From: Fiminaster sp050874705
GTDB lineage: Bacteria; Bacillota_I; Bacilli_A; RFN20; CAG-826
Length of the DNA: 12,815 bases
Direction: 5' to 3'
Assembly: GCA_050874705.1 (NCBI GenBank)
Contig: JBNMLE010000027.1
Coordinates: 1 to 12,815 of the forward strand
Shown: in pieces, positions 6,560 through 12,815 of the stretch
How the letters are laid out: each line of letters opens with the position of its first letter
Position numbering within the stretch: the first letter of the stretch is position 1
Translations under genes and position numbers: made by a program
Notes under the pieces: model-generated
Databases searched by the model: none
What the model was told of the DNA's origin: nothing
The model's input: the letters and a program-made list of their open reading frames with translations, nothing else

Positions 6560-7018
6560 ATGAAAACAAACGCATTAAGACTTCTCGATCAAAAGAAAAT
6601 CAATTATAAAGTACATGAATATGATAATTTCACTAACGGAATGGAAATTGCTACTTTTTTAAATGAAGATCCATCATTATGCTTTAAAACTTTAGTGACA
6701 ATTGGAAAAAGCAAAAATCATTATGTTTTTATGATACCTGTTAATAAAGAGCTTGATTTAAAAAAAGCTGCAGAAGCAACAAATGAAAAATATATTGAAA
6801 TGGTAAAAGCAAAAGAACTTCTACCATTAACTGGCTATATTCACGGAGGATGCTCTCCAATAGGAATGAAAAAATTCTTTAAAACTTTTATAGATATTTC
6901 AATTAAAGATAAAGAAAAAATATATCTAAGTGGAGGCAAAGTAGGCCTACAAATAGAAACAACTCTTGATGAACTTACAAAAATTATTCCTTTTACATTA
7001 ATCGATTTAGTAAAATAA
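6560..7018 (+). CDS. ybaK: YbaK/EbsC-family Cys-tRNA(Pro)-type deacylase
   Basis: This 152-aa protein matches the single-domain YbaK family, trans-editing enzymes that hydrolyse Cys mischarged onto tRNA-Pro (and Cys-tRNA-Cys) in the cytosol. Visible family features are the start KTNALRLLDQKKINYKVHEYD (residues 2-22), the core FKTLV with K43 at the site of the functionally important Lys, and GYIHGGCSPIGMKK (92-105). LSGGKVGLQI (123-132) follows near the C-terminus. The length is normal. A Shine-Dalgarno and an extended -10 box directly upstream fix the start. It lies 66 nt after tRNA-Pro, a suggestive link with the expected substrate. The wider family also includes ProX (Ala-tRNA-Pro) and ProXp proteins; the sequence looks like YbaK proper. 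Confidence 0.92.
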   Translation: MKTNALRLLDQKKINYKVHEYDNFTNGMEIATFLNEDPSLCFKTLVTIGKSKNHYVFMIPVNKELDLKKAAEATNEKYIEMVKAKELLPLTGYIHGGCSPIGMKKFFKTFIDISIKDKEKIYLSGGKVGLQIETTLDELTKIIPFTLIDLVK

Positions 7019-7038
7019 AAATTGTTAGAGCGTATCAA

Positions 7039-7067
7039 AAGACAAATATATCTTTTTATGCTATAAA
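7039..7067 (+). promoter_or_regulatory. Promoter of ldh
   Basis: AAGACA (7039-7044) and TATAAA (7062-7067) are 17 nt apart, and a TGC extension (7059-7061) precedes the -10. Transcription would start about 17 nt before the ATG at 7092, leaving room for the AGAGAGG ribosome binding site. Confidence 0.55.
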
Positions 7068-7091
7068 ATGATTAGAAAGAGAGGAAAAATT

Positions 7092-8030
7092 ATGGTTAAT
7101 ATTAAAAAAGTTGCAATCATCGGATGTGGATTTGTGGGTTCATCAATCGCATTTGCTCTTCTTGAAGAAGAACTTTTTAGCGAAATTGTTTTAATTGACG
7201 CGAATAAAGAAAAAGCTATTGGAGAAGCCATGGACCTTTCACATGGTCTTCCTTACACCAGTTCAATGGACATTCACGCAGGTGATTATGAAGAAATTAA
7301 AGATGCTGCGATTGTTATCGTCACTGCCGGTGCTAATCAAAAGCCTGGCGAAACACGCCTTGATTTAATAAATAAAAATGTTGCAATTATGAAGTCAATC
7401 ATTAGCGATATAAATAAAGTAAACATGGAAGGAATATTATTAATTGTTTCTAATCCAGTTGATATTTTAACTTATGTCGCATTGAAAGAATCAAAATTAC
7501 CAAAAAATAGAGTCTTTGGTTCAGGAACTGTTCTTGATACAGCGAGACTTAAATATCTTATTTCTCAACATTTGAAAGTTGATTCTAGAAATGTTCACGC
7601 TGTTATTATTGGAGAACATGGAGATTCCGAACTTGTTACATGGTCAATTGCTAATATTTCTGGAGTTCCATTAAATGAATTCTGTGAATTAAGAGGCCAC
7701 TACAACCACAAAGAAGCGATGAAAGAAATATATGAATCTGTAAGAGATTCAGCATATGAAATCATCAAAAGAAAAGGTGCAACATATTATGGAGTTGCTA
7801 TCTCAGTTGCTCATATTGCAAACTGCATTGTCAATAATACTCATACAATGTTACCTGTTTCAACATTATGTGAAGGCCAATATGGATTAGATGGTTTATG
7901 TTTATCACTTCCATCAATCGTTGGAAGCAATGGAATTCAATCAGTTCTTGAAATTCATCTAGCGGATGAAGAAAAAGATGAACTACATAAATCCGCCAAT
8001 GCATTAAAAGAAATAATTAACACATTATAA
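7092..8030 (+). CDS. ldh: L-lactate dehydrogenase
   Basis: Ldh reduces pyruvate to L-lactate with NADH, regenerating NAD+ in fermentation. From the chosen start it has 312 aa, the usual length. The NAD fold is GCGFVG (11-16) with acidic D36 at the end of beta-2. The mobile loop NQKPGETRL carries Gln83 (lactate rather than malate specificity) and catalytic Arg89. SNPVD (120-124) supplies Asn121, LDTARL (148-153) supplies Asp149 and Arg152, and GEHGD (174-178) supplies catalytic His176. An ATG 24 nt upstream (7068) is open but overlaps the -10 box; AGAGAGG (7078-7084) sits 7 nt before the ATG at 7092, so that start is preferred. At the fructose-1,6-bisphosphate site of Bacillus enzymes, the His188 counterpart is kept (His169) while Arg173 is Lys154. 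The gene ends against a hairpin shared with convergent PFOR. Confidence 0.95.
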   Translation: MVNIKKVAIIGCGFVGSSIAFALLEEELFSEIVLIDANKEKAIGEAMDLSHGLPYTSSMDIHAGDYEEIKDAAIVIVTAGANQKPGETRLDLINKNVAIMKSIISDINKVNMEGILLIVSNPVDILTYVALKESKLPKNRVFGSGTVLDTARLKYLISQHLKVDSRNVHAVIIGEHGDSELVTWSIANISGVPLNEFCELRGHYNHKEAMKEIYESVRDSAYEIIKRKGATYYGVAISVAHIANCIVNNTHTMLPVSTLCEGQYGLDGLCLSLPSIVGSNGIQSVLEIHLADEEKDELHKSANALKEIINTL

Positions 8031-8043
8031 TTTATTACAACAA

Positions 8044-8077
8044 AAAAATGGTCCTGGATTTCTCCAAGACCATTTTT
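8044..8077. terminator. Bidirectional intrinsic terminator between ldh and PFOR
   Basis: AAAAATGGTC (8044-8053) pairs with GACCATTTTT (8068-8077). An inner TGG/CCA extends the stem past one C-A mismatch. The plus strand ends in a T run (8073-8077, then ATTTTG) and the minus strand in seven T (8048-8042). It serves both converging genes within a 56-bp gap. Confidence 0.9.
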
Positions 8078-8086
8078 ATTTTGTTA

Positions 8087-11000
8087 TTATAAACCGAATT
8101 TTTTGATTCTTTCCCAACGTTCTTTAGCGCAACGTTCACTCTTTTGAAGGAGTTCTTCTGCGTGAGCTGGGTTAACAACTGGAAGTTGAGAGAATCTTGT
8201 TTCACCCATGACAAATTCACGGAATTTTGTGAAATCAGGTTCTTTGCAATCAAGTGTTAAAGCTGGTTTTCCTTGTTCAATATTGCGTGGATCATAACGG
8301 AATGTTGTAAAGTAACCACATTCGACAGCTTTCTTTTCAACTTTCATTGAATTGCTTAATCCACCTTTAATACCATGGTTTGCACATGGTGCATAGCAAA
8401 TGATTAAGGATGGTCCATTATAGCTTTCAGCTTCTTTAAAGGCTTGAATTGCTTTTGCAGGATTTGCGCCTAATGAAACTTGAGCAACATAGACATGTCC
8501 ATAGCTCATAGCGATGAGAGCAAGGTTCTTCTTTTCACCTGTCTTACCTGAAGCAGTAAATTTAGCAATACTACCAGTTTGAGATGATTTAGAAGATTGA
8601 CCACCTGTATTTGAATAAACTTCAGTATCAAGAACCATGATGTTGACATCCTGGTCGTTAGCGATTACATGGTCAAGACCGCCGTAACCGATATCATAGC
8701 TCCAACCATCACCACCGATGATCCAAACTGATTTATCAAGTAAGTCTCTTTCATATTCAAGAACTGCTTTGATCTTTTTGTCTTTGCTTTCTTTAACAAG
8801 TCTGACAAGTTCAGGAATAATTTTGCGAGCTTCTTCTTTGTTTTTAATATTTTCTAAATATGAACGAATAGCCGCTTTAAGTTCTTTGCTTACTCCACGA
8901 CGTTCAAGAGCTGGTTCAAGAATTGAAACGATTTGACCTAAACGGTAATCAGTTGCGGTTCTCATACCATAACCGAATTCAGCATTGTCTTCGAATAATG
9001 AGTTAGCCCAAGCAACACCTTCACCATTTTTGTCTGTGCAGAATGGTGTTAATGGAGTTGAACCAGAATAAATTGATGAACATCCTGTAGCGTTAGCAAC
9101 AAGCATGTCTTTACCAAATAATTGTGAAGCAAGTCTATAATATGGTGTTTCACCACATCCAGCACAAGCGCCTGAAACTTCCATATAAGGCATTAAGAAT
9201 CCAACACCTTTAACTGAGCTTTGAAGTGCTGCTGGAAGAGCATCAGCTTTGTATGAAACATGTTTGAAGAGATAATTTGCACCTTCTTCTTGATCGAATT
9301 GCGATTTAGCTTCAACCATTGTTAAGGCGTGTTTGCCAATCTTATTAGCGTTACATTCAGTAACACAAAGACCACAACCGACACAGTTTTCTGGTGAAAT
9401 TTGTAAACGATATTTCATGCCTTTAACGCCCATTGCGTCAAGAACATCGCTCTTAACGATTTCTGGAGCGTTATTAAGTTCTTCTTCATTGAGAAGGAAT
9501 GGTCTAATTGTTGCATGTGGGCAAACGAATGCACAGTTATTACATTGAATACATTCTTTGCTATTCCAAAGTGGAACTCTATCAGCAATTGAACGTTTTT
9601 CTTTAAATGTAATATCGTTCTTCATTGTGCCATCGAGAAGTTCAAATTCATTAAATTTGCTAACTGGAAGAGTATCTCCATCAAGTGTTCCAATAACATT
9701 TACATAGCTATCGAAATATTCATCTCCAGTATTTTCTCTTTCTCTATATGAAGGAAGTTCAATCCATTTTGGATCAACTTTGACTTCACGAAGACCTTCT
9801 GTACCAGCATCAATGGCTTTGTAGTTGAGTTGTACAACTTCTTCGCCTTTTTTGCTATATGTCTTCTTAGCAAATTTCTTCATCCAAGCATTTGCTTCTT
9901 CATATGGCATAATATTTTGATTCAAATAGAAGAATGATGCTTGAAGAATTGTATTTGTATGACGACCCATACCGATTTCTGAAGCGATCTTATTAGCGTC
10001 AATAACATAGAATTTAATTTCTTTTTCCGCTAATTGATGTTTTACACGGTTTGGAAGAGCTTTGATAAGTTGTTCATCGCTCATATCTGTATTAAGAAGG
10101 AATGTTCCACCTTTCTTAAGGTTCTTAATCATATCGAATTTAAGAACATATGTATCGAGTGAGCAAGAAATAAAGTCTGCATTTTCAACATAATAAGTTG
10201 AACGAATTGGTGAATGTCCAAATCTTAAATGTGAGCGAGTAACGCCACCAGCTTTACGTGAATCGTATTGGAAATAAGCTTGAGCGTATTGATGAGTTGC
10301 ATCACCAATAATCTTAATTGATGATTTATTAGCGCTGACAGTACCATCACTACCTAAACCATAGAATAAGCATGATGTATAATCGCTCTTAACATGGAAG
10401 CTATCATCAACAGGGATTGAAAGATGAGTGACATCATCGTTAATACCAACTGTAAAGTTATGGAATGGATTGTTATCCAAGAAATCATAAACTGATTTGA
10501 TGTGTTTTGGTTGAGTATCTTTACTTGAAAGACCATAACGTCCACCATAAACTTCAACGTTTTTACGACCAACTTGTTTTAATGCAGCAACTACATCAAG
10601 ATAAAGTGGTTCGCCAGTTGCGCCCATTTCTTTTGTGCGGTCTAAGACTGCAACGCGTTTGGCGCTTCTAGGAAGAGCTTTGCTTAAATGTTTTGCGGAG
10701 AATGGACGATAAAGGTGAACTTTAACAAGACCAACTTTTCTTCCTTCTTTAACGAGTCCATCGATAACTTCAATTGCTGTTTCAGTAACAGAACCCATTG
10801 CAACGATAACATCTGTTGCTTTTGGATCACCATAATAAACAAATGGTGCATAAGGTCTACCTGTTAATTTTGTGGCTTTCTTGAAATATTTTTCAGCAAT
10901 TTCTACTACCTTGTCATAATGAGCATTTTGAGCTTCACGACCTTGGAAGTAAATATCGTCGTTTTCAGCTCCACCACGAGTAACTGGATGAGAATGTGGA

Positions 11001-11632
11001 TTTAAAGCACGTGCTCTAAATTCTTCAACCTTGTCCATTGGAAGTAATTTTCTATATACTTCTTCATCTAAAAATTCAACATTTTGAATTTCGTGACTTG
11101 TTCTAAATCCATCAAAGAAATGGATGACTGGTGCTTGTGATTCAATAGCAATAAGATGTGCCATTGGAGCAAGGTCAGCGATTTCTTGAACTGAATGTGA
11201 ACAAATCATTGTTGCGCCGGTTTGACGGCAAGCATAAATATCTTGATGATCACCAAAAATTGAAAGTGAACGTGTTGCTAAGCTTCTAGCGGAAACATGA
11301 AGAACTGCTGGAAGAAGTTCACCGCACCATTTATAAAGGTTTGGAATCATCAATAATAAACCTTGTGATGCAGTATAAGTTGTTGCAAGAGCGCCTGCTT
11401 GAAGAGCGCCGTGAACTGTTCCTGAAGCACCGGCTTCGGATTGCATTTCAACAACTTTTACAGGTGTGCCAAAAAGGTTTTTCTTACCTTGTGAGGCATA
11501 AACATCGACCAATTCTGCCATTGGTGATGACGGTGTGATAGGATAAATACCAGCAACTTCGGTAAAATAATAGCTACCAATAGCTGCGGCAGTATTGCCA
11601 TCAACCGATAGGAATGATTTTTTAATTTCCAT
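8087..11632 (-). CDS. nifJ: Pyruvate:ferredoxin (flavodoxin) oxidoreductase, single-chain
   Basis: This enzyme oxidises pyruvate with CoA to acetyl-CoA and CO2, reducing ferredoxin or flavodoxin in the cytosol. The 1181-aa chain has the full single-subunit architecture. Domain I includes YPITPSSPMAE (30-40), and domain II follows. An 8Fe ferredoxin domain holds C694, C697, C700, C704 and C750, C753, C756, C760. The C-terminal TPP domain carries CAGC (823-826), GCSS with C851, GGDGWSYDIGYGGLDH (973-988) and DTEVYSNTGGQ (1002-1012). The proximal cluster would use C823, C826, C851 and a Cys near 1083 (CYAPCANHG). The last Cys of the second ferredoxin motif is followed by Asn (ECNANK) where Pro is usual. 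AAGGAG at 11641-11646, 8 nt upstream, fixes the start. It is monocistronic between two terminators, with its own promoter and a cre site, which suggests strong regulated expression. Confidence 0.97.
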   Translation of the reverse strand: MEIKKSFLSVDGNTAAAIGSYYFTEVAGIYPITPSSPMAELVDVYASQGKKNLFGTPVKVVEMQSEAGASGTVHGALQAGALATTYTASQGLLLMIPNLYKWCGELLPAVLHVSARSLATRSLSIFGDHQDIYACRQTGATMICSHSVQEIADLAPMAHLIAIESQAPVIHFFDGFRTSHEIQNVEFLDEEVYRKLLPMDKVEEFRARALNPHSHPVTRGGAENDDIYFQGREAQNAHYDKVVEIAEKYFKKATKLTGRPYAPFVYYGDPKATDVIVAMGSVTETAIEVIDGLVKEGRKVGLVKVHLYRPFSAKHLSKALPRSAKRVAVLDRTKEMGATGEPLYLDVVAALKQVGRKNVEVYGGRYGLSSKDTQPKHIKSVYDFLDNNPFHNFTVGINDDVTHLSIPVDDSFHVKSDYTSCLFYGLGSDGTVSANKSSIKIIGDATHQYAQAYFQYDSRKAGGVTRSHLRFGHSPIRSTYYVENADFISCSLDTYVLKFDMIKNLKKGGTFLLNTDMSDEQLIKALPNRVKHQLAEKEIKFYVIDANKIASEIGMGRHTNTILQASFFYLNQNIMPYEEANAWMKKFAKKTYSKKGEEVVQLNYKAIDAGTEGLREVKVDPKWIELPSYRERENTGDEYFDSYVNVIGTLDGDTLPVSKFNEFELLDGTMKNDITFKEKRSIADRVPLWNSKECIQCNNCAFVCPHATIRPFLLNEEELNNAPEIVKSDVLDAMGVKGMKYRLQISPENCVGCGLCVTECNANKIGKHALTMVEAKSQFDQEEGANYLFKHVSYKADALPAALQSSVKGVGFLMPYMEVSGACAGCGETPYYRLASQLFGKDMLVANATGCSSIYSGSTPLTPFCTDKNGEGVAWANSLFEDNAEFGYGMRTATDYRLGQIVSILEPALERRGVSKELKAAIRSYLENIKNKEEARKIIPELVRLVKESKDKKIKAVLEYERDLLDKSVWIIGGDGWSYDIGYGGLDHVIANDQDVNIMVLDTEVYSNTGGQSSKSSQTGSIAKFTASGKTGEKKNLALIAMSYGHVYVAQVSLGANPAKAIQAFKEAESYNGPSLIICYAPCANHGIKGGLSNSMKVEKKAVECGYFTTFRYDPRNIEQGKPALTLDCKEPDFTKFREFVMGETRFSQLPVVNPAHAEELLQKSERCAKERWERIKKFGL

Positions 11633-11640
11633 TAATAAAA

Positions 11641-11646
11641 CTCCTT
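11641..11646 (-). promoter_or_regulatory. Shine-Dalgarno of PFOR
   Basis: AAGGAG on the minus strand, 8 nt before the ATG at 11630-11632. It is the best ribosome binding site in the window and contrasts with the leaderless-type starts of uvrA and lgt. Confidence 0.85.
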
Positions 11647-11659
11647 AATTATCAAAATA

Positions 11660-11688
11660 ATTATAATTTTATATAATTGTTCAATCAA
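11660..11688 (-). promoter_or_regulatory. Promoter of PFOR
   Basis: On the minus strand TTGATT (11683-11688) and TATAAT (11660-11665) have the ideal 17-nt spacing. The predicted start near 11653 gives a leader of about 20 nt containing the Shine-Dalgarno. Confidence 0.7.
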
Positions 11689-11703
11689 TAAAAATTTAGG
11701 GTT

Positions 11704-11717
11704 TGAAACCGATTTCA
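11704..11717. promoter_or_regulatory. cre (CcpA-type catabolite-responsive element) upstream of PFOR
   Basis: TGAAACCGATTTCA matches the Gram-positive cre consensus TGWNANCGNTNWCA at every fixed position, read on either strand. Its centre (11710.5) lies about 57 nt upstream of the predicted PFOR start and upstream of the -35 box, a position from which CcpA activates pta and ackA in Bacillus. A further 11-bp palindrome GGTTTGAAACC (11700-11710) overlaps it. Another LacI-family regulator is possible. Confidence 0.6.
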
Positions 11718-11724
11718 TGAATAT

Positions 11725-11760
11725 AAAAAATAAAAAAGTTTCAATTTTTAATTTTGAAAC
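11725..11760 (-). terminator. Intrinsic terminator after the Rex-HTH-like gene
   Basis: On the minus strand GTTTCAA (11754-11760) pairs with TTGAAAC (11738-11744), followed by TTTTTTATTTTTT (11737-11725). The stem is AT-rich but the T tract is long. It separates the small upstream gene from the PFOR promoter. Confidence 0.65.
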
Positions 11761-11774
11761 CTTTATAAATTTTA

Positions 11775-12197
11775 TTATTTATTTTTCTTCTTATTCTTTT
11801 TAAGCAAATCGATTTCTTCGTTGACAAGCTTTCTTAATATTTTTAAGTCCGCATCATTTAACGATAGACTTCTATCAAAGAATCCCCCGATGGTCATCTT
11901 TTGATAAATGAAATCATTAACACCTTTATATTGTATTGTTTTCTTTTTAGTATTAATGGTTTTTTGTTTCTTTTCTTTTTTTGCTTCAAGACTTTCAACA
12001 TATTCTTCAATAGTTGGAACAAGATCTTTTAAATCATATTCAGGATCCATCGCAAGCATAGGCTCAAAAAAAGATAATTGTTCAGCAATAATTTCTGGAT
12101 ATATTCCAATATGTCTAGAGAGCTGTTCACAAGTTAGACATCTCTTGTTTGTGTTTTTTATGAAAGATAAATATTTTTTTGCTTGTGTTTTATTCAT
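11775..12197 (-). CDS. Uncharacterised lysine-rich protein with a Rex-like winged-helix N-terminus
   Basis: I do not recognise this 140-aa protein as a named family. Residues 9-47 (YLSFI...LTCEQLSRHIGIYPEIIAEQLSFF) follow the pattern of the winged-helix N-terminus of the redox repressor Rex: a YL start, a Ser/Thr-x-x-x-Leu helix, G-x-x-P, and an ending close to LSYF. The basic residues usual in the Rex recognition helix (VRKDLSYF) are replaced by IIAEQLSFF, and no NAD-binding domain follows. Residues 72-86 are a Lys-rich, probably helical linker. Residues 90-134 form a second mixed-charge segment, and the tail is KKNKKKNK. The basic tracts suggest a nucleic-acid contact, but acidic stretches (D51-E71) argue for a mixed protein. 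A TATTAT box 6 nt before the ATG and a terminator after the stop mark it as an expressed unit. It lies upstream of PFOR in the same direction. Confidence 0.7.
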   Translation of the reverse strand: MNKTQAKKYLSFIKNTNKRCLTCEQLSRHIGIYPEIIAEQLSFFEPMLAMDPEYDLKDLVPTIEEYVESLEAKKEKKQKTINTKKKTIQYKGVNDFIYQKMTIGGFFDRSLSLNDADLKILRKLVNEEIDLLKKNKKKNK

Positions 12198-12203
12198 GAA
12201 TTA

Positions 12204-12212
12204 ATAATAACA
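12204..12212 (-). promoter_or_regulatory. Extended -10 promoter of the Rex-HTH-like gene, close to the ATG
   Basis: TGTTATTAT on the minus strand is followed by only 6 nt (TAATTC) before the ATG at 12195-12197. It repeats the TGTG-lead and short spacing seen at uvrA and lgt. No Shine-Dalgarno is present. Confidence 0.5.
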
Positions 12213-12237
12213 CATTTTTTATTTAAATATTTATATA

Positions 12238-12735
12238 TTAATTTTCTCCTATACCAGGAAGCTTTTTCCATTTATGGATAGTAATAAATTCATCATATGA
12301 ATCAATTACTTCTTGTGTAGGAATCTCAAATCTACCATGCATTGATTTAATAACATCTTCAGGAACAATCTTGTCACTGCTTCTTTCCAAATTTTGTTTA
12401 AAAACAATATCCAAAGGTCTATCTAAAATAATTAAGCATTTTTTATCAAACCCGGTGACGTTTTGACCATAAAATAATCTAAATTTATTTTGTATATTCG
12501 TGGAATCAGCAATAACAGTAACATCATCAAACAAATCTCTATATTCAATAATTCTTTTAAAATATAAATCCCATACTTCTTGTTCTTTATCCCAGTTTTG
12601 ATATACACCAGTTAATTCTTTTCGTATATCATCGCTTGAAACAATGTAAACATGTGGATGAGTCATTTGATATTGAAGAGCCCAGGTAGATTTTCCTGCG
12701 CCAGGAACCGCAGAAAGAAGAATGAATGTTTTCAT
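12238..12735 (-). CDS. P-loop kinase of the AAA_33 / T4 polynucleotide-kinase-like type
   Basis: From the chosen start, MKTFILLSAVPGAGKST, the protein has 165 aa. Walker A is AVPGAGKST (9-17), with Ala in place of the usual first Gly. Further family marks are SSDDIRKEL (nucleotide/substrate loop), VIADSTNI (the D-x-TN motif), and RPLDIVFKQNLERSS followed by VPEDVIKSMHGRFEIP (lid and base-binding part). These are typical of small kinases related to the T4 polynucleotide kinase domain, which phosphorylate nucleic-acid ends or small molecules. The true substrate cannot be read from the sequence. The frame is open for 16 more codons upstream, but those are unlike the family, and a TATTAT box lies 7 nt before the ATG at 12733-12735. 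It is followed 40 nt later by the small Rex-HTH-like gene, without a clear terminator between them. Confidence 0.8.
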   Translation of the reverse strand: MKTFILLSAVPGAGKSTWALQYQMTHPHVYIVSSDDIRKELTGVYQNWDKEQEVWDLYFKRIIEYRDLFDDVTVIADSTNIQNKFRLFYGQNVTGFDKKCLIILDRPLDIVFKQNLERSSDKIVPEDVIKSMHGRFEIPTQEVIDSYDEFITIHKWKKLPGIGEN

Positions 12736-12742
12736 ATTCTCT

Positions 12743-12748
12743 ATAATA
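12743..12748 (-). promoter_or_regulatory. -10 box of the kinase gene, close to the ATG
   Basis: TATTAT on the minus strand, then AGAGAAT (7 nt), then ATG. The TG extension is absent and no good -35 is visible, so this is the weakest of the four close-set boxes. AGAGA is too near the ATG for a normal Shine-Dalgarno. Confidence 0.35.
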
Positions 12749-12815
12749 ATAGAAAAAAGAAAATATTTATTAAAAAACCGCATTCATATAATAAACATTA
12801 TTATTTTATTTAAAA

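Noticed and set aside
7023..7037. cre-like sequence before ldh (around GAGCGTATC)
   Set aside because: Several fixed cre positions mismatch, including the second base and the right half-site.
7068..7091. Upstream ATG for ldh
   Set aside because: It overlaps the -10 region, and the Shine-Dalgarno serves the ATG at 7092, which also gives the usual Ldh N-terminus.
11908..12204. Plus-strand open frame of 98 codons
   Set aside because: It is the antisense shadow of the 140-aa gene; its Phe/Ser content mirrors Lys codons on the real strand.
12736..12783. 16-codon N-terminal extension of the kinase
   Set aside because: The family begins a few residues before Walker A, and the extension contains the candidate -10 box.

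Overview
The window is AT-rich, densely packed and has short intergenic gaps. UGG encodes Trp throughout, and a UGA codon ends the ppaX-like gene at its natural C-terminus, so the standard code fits and the Mycoplasma/Spiroplasma code does not. The gene order uvrA-lgt-ppaX-trxB, a CcpA-type cre site and a pyruvate:ferredoxin oxidoreductase beside an L-lactate dehydrogenase suggest an anaerobic, fermentative low-GC Bacillota, perhaps an Acholeplasma/RF39-like relative of the Mollicutes that kept the standard code. The lineage is an inference from gene content and base composition; no rRNA is present.

Layout. (1) 1-128, minus strand: the first 26 codons of a gene that runs off the left edge, with promoter, ribosome binding site and a signal-peptide-like start. 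(2) 173-6346, minus strand: a compact block uvrA > lgt > ppaX-like HAD phosphatase > thioredoxin-reductase-like flavoprotein, with gaps of 19 and 3 nt and then an ATGA overlap. (3) 6398-8030, plus strand: tRNA-Pro(AGG), the ybaK-family aminoacyl-tRNA deacylase gene and ldh. (4) 8044-8077: a terminator hairpin usable in both directions between convergent ldh and PFOR. (5) 8087-11717, minus strand: a 1181-aa PFOR with a conventional promoter and an upstream cre. (6) 11725-12748, minus strand: a lysine-rich protein with a Rex-like helix-turn-helix start, and a P-loop kinase.

How the genes fit together. PFOR and Ldh compete for pyruvate: PFOR yields acetyl-CoA plus reduced ferredoxin, while Ldh recycles NADH. 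The TrxB-like protein keeps the CxxC and FAD motifs but has lost both NADPH-binding motifs, so it may take electrons from ferredoxin, which would tie thiol redox balance to PFOR. The ybaK-family gene sits directly after a proline tRNA, the tRNA class whose Cys-mischarging this family corrects.

The most unusual signals are: (a) a recurring -10 box placed only 6-8 nt before the ATG of uvrA, lgt and the two rightmost genes, predicting leaderless mRNAs, while PFOR, ldh and ybaK have ordinary Shine-Dalgarno leaders; (b) the thioredoxin reductase homologue without NADPH motifs; (c) an Lgt about twice the usual length with extra membrane segments and a soluble tail; (d) a cre centred about 57 nt upstream of the predicted PFOR start, the activating geometry known from pta/ackA. 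I see no mobile elements, CRISPR arrays or rRNA genes.
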